Shown here one piece after another: positions 1-7,574 of a stretch of 9,552 bases of DNA. The DNA is from an uncultured Collinsella sp. (lineage in GTDB: Bacteria > Actinomycetota > Coriobacteriia > Coriobacteriales > Coriobacteriaceae): NCBI GenBank assembly GCA_902494545.1, contig CABUTP010000042.1:1-9552 (forward strand), given 5' to 3'. The translations under genes were made by a program, and so were the position numbers. Position 1 is the stretch's first letter, and each line of letters begins with the position of its first letter. Below the pieces are notes generated by a model. That model ran no database searches. It was not told where the DNA came from and saw only the letters and a list, made by a program, of their open reading frames with translations.

Positions 1-85
1 CACATCCGCACCCGAACGGGCACAAGGGTGCTTAAGGCCGACTTAATCACCCACGCTTGTTGTGTGTGGCGTGCGTCGCCTCGGG

Positions 86-91
86 CATAAT
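86..91 (+). promoter_or_regulatory. Possible -10 box for the vanR-like operon
   Basis: CATAAT matches the -10 consensus at 5 of 6 positions and would place transcription start near 98, giving a very short leader before the ribosome site at 101-106 and the ATG at 112. No good -35 is visible 16-18 bp upstream (the region is TG-rich, for example TGTGTG at 63-68), so this is weak. An imperfect inverted repeat, GCACCC (8-13) with GGGTGC (26-31), lies further upstream and may belong to the end of the preceding transcript. It has no T-run. Confidence 0.35.
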
Positions 92-111
92 GGAGCGCGA
101 GAGGAGCACGC

Positions 112-807
112 ATGAACGAGCGCATACTGGTAGTTGATGACGAGAAGGCCATCGCCGACCTGGTTGGTATCTACCTTACAAAGGAGGGCTTTGACGTCCA
201 GATCGCCTACAGCGGGGCCGATGCGGCCAAGGCAATCCTGGAGCAAGAGTTTGACCTGGCACTGCTCGATGTCATGCTGCCCGATATCGACGGCTTTGAG
301 CTGCTGCGTACCATCCGTGCCAGCCATACCTATCCCGTAATTATGTTGACGGCCCGCGATGCCCAGCAGGATAAGATCGAAGGCCTTTCTCTTGGCGCGG
401 ACGATTACGTGGTCAAGCCGTTCCGCCCGCTGGAGCTCATCGCGCGCGTTCATGCGCAGTTGCGCCGCTACACCAGCTACGGTAGCCGCGCGCGGGCGAC
501 CGAGTCGCCGACCCTCCAGCTCGATGGCCTCGAGATCAACCGTGACGCTCGCTCCGTGACGGTGGACGGTGCGCCGGTGCGCCTCACGCCCATCGAGTAT
601 TCCATCTTGCTGTATCTGGCCGAGCATCGCGGCAGCGTAGTGCCCGTGGAGGACCTGTTCCGCGCGGTGTGGAACGAGGACTTTATGCCCGGCTCCAACA
701 ATACGGTGATGGTGCACATTCGTCACCTGCGCGAAAAGATCGGTGACGACGCTCAGAAGCCGCGTTTTATCAAAAACGTTTGGGGCGTCGGCTATATCAT
801 CGAATAA
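112..807 (+). CDS. VanR-like OmpR-family response regulator
   Basis: DNA-binding response regulator of 231 aa, the usual length for the OmpR/PhoB family. The receiver domain spans about residues 3-117, with acidic pocket D9-D10, phospho-acceptor D53 (in LLDVMLPD), switch T80 and K102 in VKPFRPLELIARV. The winged-helix domain spans about 135-231 and ends in VHIRHLREKIGDD and WGVGYIIE. The PFRPLELIARVxAQLRRY and SNNTxxVHIRHLREK stretches closely resemble VanR regulators of glycopeptide resistance clusters. The start has GAGGAG at 101-106, 5 nt upstream. The partner kinase follows 25 bp downstream. By family it should be phosphorylated by that kinase and act as a transcription factor. The target genes are unknown, and no vanH/A/X homologue is in view, so I would not infer vancomycin resistance from this pair. 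Confidence 0.93.
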   Translation: MNERILVVDDEKAIADLVGIYLTKEGFDVQIAYSGADAAKAILEQEFDLALLDVMLPDIDGFELLRTIRASHTYPVIMLTARDAQQDKIEGLSLGADDYVVKPFRPLELIARVHAQLRRYTSYGSRARATESPTLQLDGLEINRDARSVTVDGAPVRLTPIEYSILLYLAEHRGSVVPVEDLFRAVWNEDFMPGSNNTVMVHIRHLREKIGDDAQKPRFIKNVWGVGYIIE

Positions 808-832
808 CGCCTTTGTTAGCGAGGACATGGAC

Positions 833-2071
833 ATGACAAAAGACGATAAGCAGGCGTTTGAGGTGCCCGATCGGCTCTTTGAATACGTAAGGGCGGTCGT
901 CGATAATCGCGCACTTGCGACGGTGCTGCTCTTTTTGCTGAGTCTGCTGCTAATCGGCATTGGTAACATCGCCGGTATCTTGGCGGTGCTACTCATCGGC
1001 TTCTTGCTGATCGATCGCTTTGAAATCGTGCGCCGTTGCGTGGTGATCGGCGGTGCCGCGTGGGCCATGACGCTGGCGATCGGCGCCATGGCGCTCGGTG
1101 GCATTGAGGGACCGGTGCTGTTCGATGCCGGCTTTGTATTCAACATGCTTGGCTTTGTCTTGGCGCTCGCCGTGTGCGTCCTGTTCTTTTGCGGCCGCGC
1201 TCTGTACTACCAGGGCTATGAGCAGGGTGAGCGGCATTCCGACCGCGTGCTTGCCGCCCGTATTCAGGACCGCCTGATCGATCATCCTGACGCCTGGGAT
1301 AACATCGACGGCGACTTCCTGGAGGTCGAGGGTGCGCTCAACCGCGTGCGCGATCGCGAGCGTAAGGTGCAGCAGGCCCTACGCGACGAGTCGCATCGCA
1401 AGGACGACTTGGTCACATACTTGGCGCATGACCTGCGCACACCGCTTGCCAGCGTGGTGGGCTACCTCTCGCTGTTGCAGGAGGCACCCGACCTGCCGGT
1501 TGAGCAGCGCGCACACTTTACGGGCGTGGCGCTCGACAAGGCGCACCGACTCGACGCGCTTATTGAGGAGTTCTTTGATATCACGCGCTTTGACTTCCAC
1601 GATATTGTGCTTACGCGCGGCTGCGTCGACCTGGGATTGCTACTGGCGCAGGTGGCCGATGAGTTCTATCCCATTCTCAACGAGCAGCACAAAGATGTCC
1701 AAGTTGATGTGCGCGAGGATCTGACGGTACTTGTGGATGGCGACAAGATGGCTCGCGTGTTCAACAACATCATGAAAAACGCCATCGCCTATAGCTACGA
1801 AGGATCGACCATCACGATTGAGGCTGGGCGCCAAGATGACGGTGGCGTGCGAATTCGCTTTATTAACCATGGTGATCCGATTCCGGCGGCTAAGCTCAAG
1901 GTAATCTTTGAGAAGTTCTATCGCCTGGACGCGGCACGTGCGACCAATCGCGGTGGCGCCGGGCTTGGCCTTGCCATCGCCAAGGAGATCGTTACAGCGC
2001 ACGGCGGCACGATCGCGTGCGAATCGACGCCCGAGCACACGATATTTACCATCGAGTTGCCGGCGGAATAG
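833..2071 (+). CDS. VanS-like membrane histidine kinase with about four membrane segments
   Basis: Sensor histidine kinase, 412 aa from the ATG at 833. That start is preferred because GAGG at 821-824 sits 8 nt upstream; the in-frame ATG at 827 would leave only 2 nt. The N-terminal part is almost all membrane, with hydrophobic stretches near residues 28-42, 45-60, 69-89 and 101-122 and only short loops, so there is no sizeable extracytoplasmic sensor. The kinase core follows: H-box with phospho-acceptor H199 in LVTYLAHDLRTPL, N-box around 310-317 (FNNIMKNA), F-box FEKFYRLD, and G2-box GGAGLGLAIAKE at 374-385. The first G-box is NHGDPIP rather than DxGxG, as in VanS kinases. Core sequence and pairing with the upstream regulator place it in the VanS-type group. 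Ligand unknown. Confidence 0.9.
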   Translation: MTKDDKQAFEVPDRLFEYVRAVVDNRALATVLLFLLSLLLIGIGNIAGILAVLLIGFLLIDRFEIVRRCVVIGGAAWAMTLAIGAMALGGIEGPVLFDAGFVFNMLGFVLALAVCVLFFCGRALYYQGYEQGERHSDRVLAARIQDRLIDHPDAWDNIDGDFLEVEGALNRVRDRERKVQQALRDESHRKDDLVTYLAHDLRTPLASVVGYLSLLQEAPDLPVEQRAHFTGVALDKAHRLDALIEEFFDITRFDFHDIVLTRGCVDLGLLLAQVADEFYPILNEQHKDVQVDVREDLTVLVDGDKMARVFNNIMKNAIAYSYEGSTITIEAGRQDDGGVRIRFINHGDPIPAAKLKVIFEKFYRLDAARATNRGGAGLGLAIAKEIVTAHGGTIACESTPEHTIFTIELPAE

Positions 2072-2092
2072 TCAAGGTGCCCTTACAAACAC

Positions 2093-2119
2093 TTGACAAT
2101 GCGCTCACGTGCGTATGAG
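2093..2119 (+). promoter_or_regulatory. Probable pstB promoter
   Basis: A perfect -35 hexamer TTGACA lies at 2093-2098. The best -10 is TATGAG at 2114-2119, with a 15-bp spacer that is shorter than ideal. A weaker alternative -10, TACTAT, is at 2130-2135. The gap after the kinase gene (2072-2174) is the right place for a new promoter before pstB. No match to an E. coli-type PhoB box or to Streptomyces-type GTTCACC repeats was recognised by eye. Confidence 0.5.
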
Positions 2120-2132
2120 CCGCGATTTCTAC

Positions 2133-2160
2133 TATCGATACTGCTGAATTGATATCGATA
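2133..2160. repeat. Twin TATCGATA palindromes upstream of pstB
   Basis: The 8-bp palindrome TATCGATA occurs at 2133-2140 and again at 2153-2160; the second is extended to ATATCGATAT at 2152-2161. The two centres are 20 bp apart, about two helical turns. They lie downstream of the TTGACA hexamer and directly before the ribosome site, where a bound protein dimer pair could act as an operator. The function is inference. Confidence 0.5.
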
Positions 2161-2174
2161 TGGAGGTATGCGGT

Positions 2175-3050
<876 letters not shown>

Positions 3051-3078
3051 TACCATCTAGTGCAGGCGCCTTTAGGGT

Positions 3079-3084
3079 TAAGAT
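3079..3084 (+). promoter_or_regulatory. Weak -10 candidate before phoB
   Basis: TAAGAT in the 64-bp gap between pstB and phoB matches the -10 consensus at 4 of 6 positions and would start a transcript near 3091. There is no convincing -35 at the right distance, so co-transcription with pstB is at least as likely. Confidence 0.2.
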
Positions 3085-3114
3085 GCGGTCATGCCGGCCG
3101 CAGAGGGGTTCAAC

Positions 3115-3843
3115 ATGATCTATTACGTCGAGGACGATGACAACATCAGGGATTTGACGGTCTACGCACTGCGCAAGCAGGGAATCGAGGCCGAGGGCTT
3201 TTCGTGCGATGGCGAGTTTAAGGCCGCCGTGGCGCGACGGGTGCCCGATGCTGTGCTGCTCGACATCATGCTGCCCGATACCGACGGCTTGGCGATTATG
3301 CGTCGCCTGCGTGCCGATCGCCTGACGGCGACGGTGCCCATTATGATGCTCACCGCCAAGGACACCGAGCTCGACAAGGTCATGGCGCTCGATGGCGGTG
3401 CCGACGATTATCTGACCAAGCCGTTTTCGCTCATGGAGCTTGCCAGCCGTTGCCGTGCGCTGCTGCGCCGCGGCGGCATGGTCAAGCAGGCGAGCGATGT
3501 GCTCAGCGTGGGCGATATCGTACTTTCGCCCAGCCACCGCGAAGTGACTGTTGCCGGTGAACCGCTCAAGCTCACGCTGCGCGAATTCGACCTGCTCGAG
3601 TACCTCATGCGCAAACCTGGCGTGGTCTTTACTCGCGAGTCGCTGCTGCAGAGCGTATGGGGCTGGGACTTCGACGGCGGTTCGCGCACCGTCGACGTGC
3701 ATGTGCAGACGCTCCGCCAAAAGCTCGGCGAGCGTGCGAGCGCCATAGAGACCGTGCGCGGCGTGGGCTATCGTCTGGCCGAGCCTACGGCCGATGACGA
3801 TGCCGAAGGAGCCGACAGCGCGGCTAGCGCATCGGAGGAGTAG
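3115..3843 (+). CDS. phoB: PhoB/PhoP-like response regulator
   Basis: OmpR-family response regulator, 242 aa from the ATG at 3115. An upstream in-frame ATG at 3091 would add eight residues, but GAGGGG at 3103-3108 sits 6 nt before 3115 and decides the start. Receiver domain about 1-118: acidic residues E6-D7-D8, phospho-acceptor D50 (VLLDIMLPDTDG), T80 and K102 (YLTKPFS). Winged-helix domain about 126-222: LTLREFDLLEYLM, then RTVDVHVQTLRQKLG and VRGVGYRL. An acidic, low-complexity tail follows (223-242, mostly A, D, E, S). It lies between pstB and a PhoR-type kinase, so control of phosphate starvation genes is the best guess. The family signature alone would not separate it from other OmpR regulators. 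The phoR ribosome site lies inside its last codons. Confidence 0.85.
   Translation: MIYYVEDDDNIRDLTVYALRKQGIEAEGFSCDGEFKAAVARRVPDAVLLDIMLPDTDGLAIMRRLRADRLTATVPIMMLTAKDTELDKVMALDGGADDYLTKPFSLMELASRCRALLRRGGMVKQASDVLSVGDIVLSPSHREVTVAGEPLKLTLREFDLLEYLMRKPGVVFTRESLLQSVWGWDFDGGSRTVDVHVQTLRQKLGERASAIETVRGVGYRLAEPTADDDAEGADSAASASEE
3834..3840 (+). promoter_or_regulatory. Ribosome site of phoR inside the end of phoB
   Basis: GGAGGAG at 3834-3840 lies within the final phoB codons, 6 nt before the GTG at 3847. It decides the GTG start and suggests that phoR translation is coupled to phoB. Confidence 0.75.
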
Positions 3844-3846
3844 CTC

Positions 3847-5271
3847 GTGGTCTTAGCCCCCCAGGGAAAACGTACCCTGTCACATCGCGTGTTCGCGACG
3901 ATTTTTCTCTGCGCTATGGCGGTTATCGTGGCGTTTACGGTGTTTGGCGCGTTCTTTGTGCAAAATACCCTGGCAGATGCCACGAGCGCCAACCTTTCGC
4001 AGGAAACCGGGCTTATTGCCGCTGCCCTCAATGAGCAGCAGGAGCCCATTGCCTTTCTGCGCAGTCTCGATCGCGAGGACTTGCGCATCACGCTGATCAA
4101 CAAGGACGGGTCGGTTGCCTACGACAACGAGGCGTCGCCTTCTATGCTGCCCAATCACGGCGATCGTCCCGAGGTCGCCAAGGCTTTCGAGAGCGGCTCG
4201 GGTTCTGCGGAGCGCTCGAGCGCCACGCTCGACGAGATTATGCTGTACCGAGCCGTCCGACTTAATAACGGCCAGGTTGTTCGCTTGGCGCAGGCCCAGC
4301 CTGGCGTTGCGGCGATTCTGATGTCTCTCGTGGCGCCGATGCTGCTCATTGCGGCGGCAGGTGCGGTGCTCTCGTTTTTCTTGGCGCGTCGTGAGTCCCG
4401 CGCCATCATTGAGCCGTTGCAGGAGGTCGATCTGGACCATCCTCGCCGCAGCTACGAGCATGCTTATGCCGAGATGGTTCCCATGCTCGAGCGCATTGAG
4501 TCGCAACGCCAGGAGCTCAAGCGCCAGATGGCGGTGCTGTCGGACAACGACCGCATGCGCCGCGAGTTCACGGCCAATATCACCCATGAGCTCAAGACCC
4601 CGCTTACGGCAATCTCGGGCTATGCCGAGCTCATTGCGAACGGCATGGTCGAGGGTGAGGACGATTTGCGCACCTTTGGCGGCCGCATCTACCGTGAGGC
4701 GGGCCGTTTGGCGGCGCTCGTCAACGATATCCTCACGCTTTCGAACTTGGATGAGGCCGAGCGTGCGAGCGATGGCGAGGCGGTGCCTATTGGCTCCACG
4801 GAGCCCATTGAGCTTTCGCGTGCTATCTATGCGGTCGAGCAGCGTCTTGAGCAGGTCGCTCGTCAGGCAAATGTGGCGATAGGCCATGAGACCAAGCCTG
4901 TGGTCGTCGAAGGCGTATCGCGTCTGATCGATGAGCTCATCTATAACCTGGCGAGCAACGCCATTCGCTACAACCGGCCCGGCGGTACGGTGACGTTGCG
5001 GTGCGGAACCAACGACGACGGGCACCCGTATCTGTCGGTTGCCGACACGGGTATTGGCATTGCGCCCGAGGAGCAGGGTAAGGTGTTCGAGCGTTTCTAT
5101 CGCGTTGACAAGAGTCGTTCTAAAGCGCGCGGTGGAACGGGTCTGGGTCTGGCCATCGTCAAGCATGCCGCCCTGTATCATCACGCCTCGCTCGATCTGT
5201 CAAGCGAGTTGGGGGTGGGGACCACCATCACGGTGACGTTTCCCGTGCAACAGGACGAGCAGTTCGTGTAG
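3847..5271 (+). CDS. phoR: PhoR-like sensor histidine kinase
   Basis: Membrane histidine kinase of 474 aa with a GTG start 3 nt after the phoB stop. A first membrane helix at about 16-38 is followed by an extracytoplasmic domain at about 40-155, including ITLINKDGSVAYDNE and HGDRPEVAKA, which resembles the Cache/PAS-like sensor fold of Firmicutes PhoR-type kinases. The second helix is at about 155-180. A short linker with an EPLQEVDLDHPRR motif and a coiled segment leads to the H-box with H247 (FTANITHELKTPLTAISGY). The catalytic domain has N-box NLASNAIRYN (367-376), G1 VADTGIGI, F-box FERFYRVDKSRS and G2 GGTGLGLAIVKH (429-440). No cytoplasmic PAS domain is evident between the second helix and the H-box. 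It should autophosphorylate and pass phosphate to the upstream PhoB-like regulator. A phosphate signal is inferred from the pstB context. Confidence 0.88.
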   Translation: MVLAPQGKRTLSHRVFATIFLCAMAVIVAFTVFGAFFVQNTLADATSANLSQETGLIAAALNEQQEPIAFLRSLDREDLRITLINKDGSVAYDNEASPSMLPNHGDRPEVAKAFESGSGSAERSSATLDEIMLYRAVRLNNGQVVRLAQAQPGVAAILMSLVAPMLLIAAAGAVLSFFLARRESRAIIEPLQEVDLDHPRRSYEHAYAEMVPMLERIESQRQELKRQMAVLSDNDRMRREFTANITHELKTPLTAISGYAELIANGMVEGEDDLRTFGGRIYREAGRLAALVNDILTLSNLDEAERASDGEAVPIGSTEPIELSRAIYAVEQRLEQVARQANVAIGHETKPVVVEGVSRLIDELIYNLASNAIRYNRPGGTVTLRCGTNDDGHPYLSVADTGIGIAPEEQGKVFERFYRVDKSRSKARGGTGLGLAIVKHAALYHHASLDLSSELGVGTTITVTFPVQQDEQFV

Positions 5272-5295
5272 CGGTACTGCAAACATGTGAATTTC

Positions 5296-5324
5296 ACGCC
5301 GCATCGGGGCTGCCGGTGCGGCGT
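5296..5324 (+). terminator. Stem-loop after phoR, probable terminator
   Basis: ACGCCGCATCGG pairs with CCGGTGCGGCGT around a 5-nt loop, a 12-bp stem with one G-T wobble. It begins 25 nt after the phoR stop. The downstream sequence (TAATGTTG) is not a good T-run, so termination could be imperfect or Rho-aided. It marks the likely end of the pstB-phoB-phoR transcript. Confidence 0.6.
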
Positions 5325-5327
5325 TAA

Positions 5328-5339
5328 TGTTGCGCAACA
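5328..5339. promoter_or_regulatory. 12-bp perfect palindrome TGTTGCGCAACA
   Basis: This perfect inverted repeat sits between the phoR stem-loop and the promoter candidates of the cpsCDB operon. Its size and symmetry fit the binding site of a dimeric regulator. It is too short and lacks a loop for a terminator. The binding protein is unknown. Confidence 0.45.
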
Positions 5340-5370
5340 ATGGTGTAAGCGCTGTATCTTATGTATAGAG

Positions 5371-5400
5371 TTCGGACATGGCAAGAAGATGCGATATTAT
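5371..5400 (+). promoter_or_regulatory. Candidate promoter of cpsCDB
   Basis: TTCGGA (5371-5376) and TATTAT (5395-5400) form a -35/-10 pair with an 18-bp spacer, and transcription would start near 5407, about 40 nt before the cpsC ATG. The stretch 5325-5440 is clearly more AT-rich than the flanking genes, as expected of a promoter region. Alternative -10 boxes are TATCTT at 5355-5360 and TATAGA at 5364-5369. Confidence 0.4.
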
Positions 5401-5447
5401 ACGAGCAGTTTTGTCGATATGAACTAGGGAAATGAAAGGCAAGCTGC

Positions 5448-6104
5448 ATGACCCTTCTCGAACTGTTCCAGCTGCTTAAAAAGCACCTTAAGCTGGTCAT
5501 CGCCCTCCCGGTGGTCTGCGCGATCGCCATGGGCGTCGTGTCCTTTACCATGATGGACAACACCTACACCGCCACGACGAGCATGTACATTCTCGCCAAG
5601 ACCGATGGTAGCCAGACGAGCTACTACAACGACCTGTCGGCGAGCCAGATGCTCTCCAACGATATCGCGACGCTGCTCGATAGCGACAGCGTCAAGAGCG
5701 GCGCTGCTAAGGAGCTTGGCCTTTCCAACTTGGATGATTACAAGGTGAGCGTTACGAGCGAGACCACGACTCGTGTCATTTCGCTGTCCGTGACCGGCGA
5801 CAGCCCCGACGGTGCCGCCGCTGTCGCCAACGCCATTGCCAACTCGGTGTCTACCGTGGCTCAGGACGTTGACGCCGCCCAGGCCGTCAACGTGATCGAT
5901 AAGGCAAAGATCCCCAACCAGCCCAGCGGCCCCAACCGCAAGCTCTACATCGCGGTCGCCGCTCTGGCCGGCCTGTTCGTCGCCGTTGCAATTGTCGTGC
6001 TGCTCGACATGCTCAATACCCGCGTCCGCTCCGTTGACGATGCCGTCGAACTGCTCGGTGTGCCCGTTATCGGTCGTTTCCCCGTTTTGAAGGGCGGTAA
6101 GTAA
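5448..6104 (+). CDS. cpsC: CpsC/Wzd-like polysaccharide co-polymerase, Wzz family
   Basis: Membrane protein of 218 aa, the standard architecture of Gram-positive CpsC/YveK proteins, which control chain length and activate the partner BY-kinase. An N-terminal cytoplasmic helix (LLELFQLLKKHLKLV) leads to membrane helix 1 at about 16-36. The Wzz-type external domain spans about 37-160. A proline-rich stretch, KIPNQPSGPNRK (154-165), comes just before helix 2 at about 166-188. A short cytoplasmic tail holds DDAVELLGVPVIGRFP (197-212), typical of the contact region for the kinase. The ATG at 5448 has AAAGG at 5435-5439. The kinase gene follows after 3 nt, so the two are surely co-expressed. No polysaccharide synthesis genes are nearby. 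Confidence 0.88.
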   Translation: MTLLELFQLLKKHLKLVIALPVVCAIAMGVVSFTMMDNTYTATTSMYILAKTDGSQTSYYNDLSASQMLSNDIATLLDSDSVKSGAAKELGLSNLDDYKVSVTSETTTRVISLSVTGDSPDGAAAVANAIANSVSTVAQDVDAAQAVNVIDKAKIPNQPSGPNRKLYIAVAALAGLFVAVAIVVLLDMLNTRVRSVDDAVELLGVPVIGRFPVLKGGK

Positions 6105-6107
6105 TTC

Positions 6108-6863
6108 ATGGCCCGTAAAAAGAAAACCAGCGATACCCTCGCCTTTAGCAACGCAGCCAAGACGCTGCTGGCAAACATTCGCTTTGCGAGTGTCGATACG
6201 CCGATCAAGTCCATTACCTTGACGTCCTCCATCCCTAACGAGGGCAAGTCCACCATTGCGGTCAACCTGGCTCAGGCCATTGCGACCAGCGGCAAGAGCG
6301 TCCTTCTCGTCGAGTGCGACATGCGTCACCGTGCGCTTGCCAACCTGCTGGGCCTCCGTCATTCCGGTGGCCTGTACGCCGTCCTTTCCGACCAGATGTC
6401 GATTGACGAGGCTGTCGTCGAAACCGGCCAGCCCAACTTCTTCTTCCTCGATGCCGAGCCGCGCATTCCCAACCCGGCTGACATTATCGCCTCGCGCCGC
6501 TTTGCCAAGCTGGTTGCCGCGCTGGAGGAGAAGTACCAGTACGTCATTTTCGATACGCCGCCCGTGGGCACCTTTGTTGATGCCGCCGAGGTCGCCGCGA
6601 TTACCGACGGCACCATCTACGTTATCCGTGAGGACTTCGCCAAGCGCAACGAGATCATTGCCGCCTTCGACCAGCTCAACAAGGCCGAGGTTAACGTAAT
6701 TGGCACGGTCATGAACTGCTGTGAGACCTCGAGCCATGACTACTATTACTCTTACTTTGGCGAAGACAAGGGTCAGAACAACGCTGTTGCCGGAGTTAAC
6801 CCTGCTGTTGGCGGTGCCGCTGCAACGGGGACCCCTGCGAAGGCGAAGCGTTTTAAGAAATAG
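6108..6863 (+). CDS. cpsD: CpsD/Wze-like bacterial tyrosine kinase (BY-kinase)
   Basis: Cytoplasmic P-loop tyrosine autokinase of 251 aa that pairs with CpsC to regulate capsule or exopolysaccharide export. Walker A is PNEGKST (43-49), Walker A' is LLVECDMRHR (66-75) and Walker B is VIFDTPP (146-152). The IPNPADIIASRRF stretch (120-132) is typical of the family. In Walker A', the usual VDxD-R pattern is replaced by V-E-C-D-M-R, with the key Asp (D71) kept. The C-terminal tyrosine cluster is compact (Y212, Y213, Y214, Y216) and is followed by a tail rich in Ala, Gly and Pro that ends in a basic AKAKRFKK. The start follows the cpsC stop by 3 nt with only a weak purine-rich ribosome site, so translation is probably coupled. 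The adjacent phosphatase gene supports the kinase call. Confidence 0.88.
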   Translation: MARKKKTSDTLAFSNAAKTLLANIRFASVDTPIKSITLTSSIPNEGKSTIAVNLAQAIATSGKSVLLVECDMRHRALANLLGLRHSGGLYAVLSDQMSIDEAVVETGQPNFFFLDAEPRIPNPADIIASRRFAKLVAALEEKYQYVIFDTPPVGTFVDAAEVAAITDGTIYVIREDFAKRNEIIAAFDQLNKAEVNVIGTVMNCCETSSHDYYYSYFGEDKGQNNAVAGVNPAVGGAAATGTPAKAKRFKK

Positions 6864-6887
6864 CAACGACGCAGATAAGAGGGCGAT

Positions 6888-7535
6888 ATGAGAGACATCC
6901 ACTGCCATATCCTGCCCGGTGTTGACGACGGCGCGGCGAACCTCGAGCAAAGCTTGGCAATGCTCGAGGCGGCCCGCGCCGTCGGCGTTACGCACATGGT
7001 GTGTACGCCACACTGCCGGGACCCGTATTTTGACTTCGAAAAAATGTGGGAGGCCTATCGACTGCTTAGCGCGCATGCGGGCGATATGCATTTGCAGATG
7101 GGCTTTGAGGTCAATCATGCCAAGCTCATGGATTTGGGCATCGAATGGGCCGATCGCCTGCATTTCGATGGCTCAAACGAGTTTTTGCTTGAGCTCTCGA
7201 CACGTGCTGATTCGTATGACTTTGAGGAATACGAGAACACGATCTACGACTTGCAGTGTCGCGGTTACCAGGTGATTATTGCCCATCCCGAGCGCTATCG
7301 TGCGATTCAAAAGGATGTGAGCGTGGCTGAACGTCTGGTCGACCTGGGTTGCAAGCTGCAGGCTTCGGCGGACTTTATCGCAGGTGGACGATTCGGTCAC
7401 GAAAAGAAGCCGGCGCAGCGCCTGTTTAAGCAAGGCCTGTACAGCTATATCGCGAGCGATGCCCACAACGTGGGCCACTACGATTGCCTAGCAAAAGCAC
7501 GCGCGAAGTTTAGCGTGGGAGCTCATTTCCGCTAA
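6888..7535 (+). CDS. cpsB: CpsB/Wzh-like PHP-domain protein-tyrosine phosphatase
   Basis: Metal-dependent phosphotyrosine phosphatase of the PHP family, 215 aa, expected to dephosphorylate the CpsD kinase. All family metal-binding motifs are present: DIHCHILPGVDDG at 3-15 (H5, H7), TPH at 40-42 (H42), the GFEVN region with E74, ELS with E102, AHPERY with H133, and SDAHN at 190-194 (D191, H193). It is shorter than the typical 240-255 aa of Cps4B or YwqE, with a compact middle region, but no catalytic motif is lost. The ATG at 6888 has GAGGG at 6879-6883, and the gene is 24 nt after cpsD. The order cpsC-cpsD-cpsB, rather than the pneumococcal cpsB-C-D, resembles the wzd-wze-wzh order of some other Gram-positive polysaccharide loci. 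Confidence 0.88.
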   Translation: MRDIHCHILPGVDDGAANLEQSLAMLEAARAVGVTHMVCTPHCRDPYFDFEKMWEAYRLLSAHAGDMHLQMGFEVNHAKLMDLGIEWADRLHFDGSNEFLLELSTRADSYDFEEYENTIYDLQCRGYQVIIAHPERYRAIQKDVSVAERLVDLGCKLQASADFIAGGRFGHEKKPAQRLFKQGLYSYIASDAHNVGHYDCLAKARAKFSVGAHFR

Positions 7536-7538
7536 AAT
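7533..7538 (+). promoter_or_regulatory. Possible -10 box before the GNAT gene
   Basis: TAAAAT overlaps the cpsB stop codon and matches the -10 consensus at 5 of 6 positions. The segment at the usual -35 distance (TTTAGC, 7509-7514, 18-bp spacer) is poor. The GNAT gene may have its own promoter here, or may be read through from cpsB; no terminator is visible in the 39-bp gap. Confidence 0.3.
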
Positions 7539-7574
7539 TTTTCCCCAACGTTCGCATCGAATGAAGGGGCAGCT

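Noticed and set aside
112..2071. Vancomycin resistance locus
   Set aside because: Only regulator and kinase resemble VanR/VanS. No ligase, dehydrogenase or dipeptidase gene is present, and such pairs occur widely without resistance.
3880..5184. 434-aa open frame on the minus strand opposite phoR
   Set aside because: It is antisense to an intact histidine kinase, with no domain signature and Arg/His-rich composition.
5424..7163. 579-aa open frame on the minus strand opposite cpsC, cpsD and the start of cpsB
   Set aside because: It is antisense to three clear family genes in a GC-rich genome, where stop-free antisense frames are common. Its sequence has no recognisable domain and low-complexity composition.
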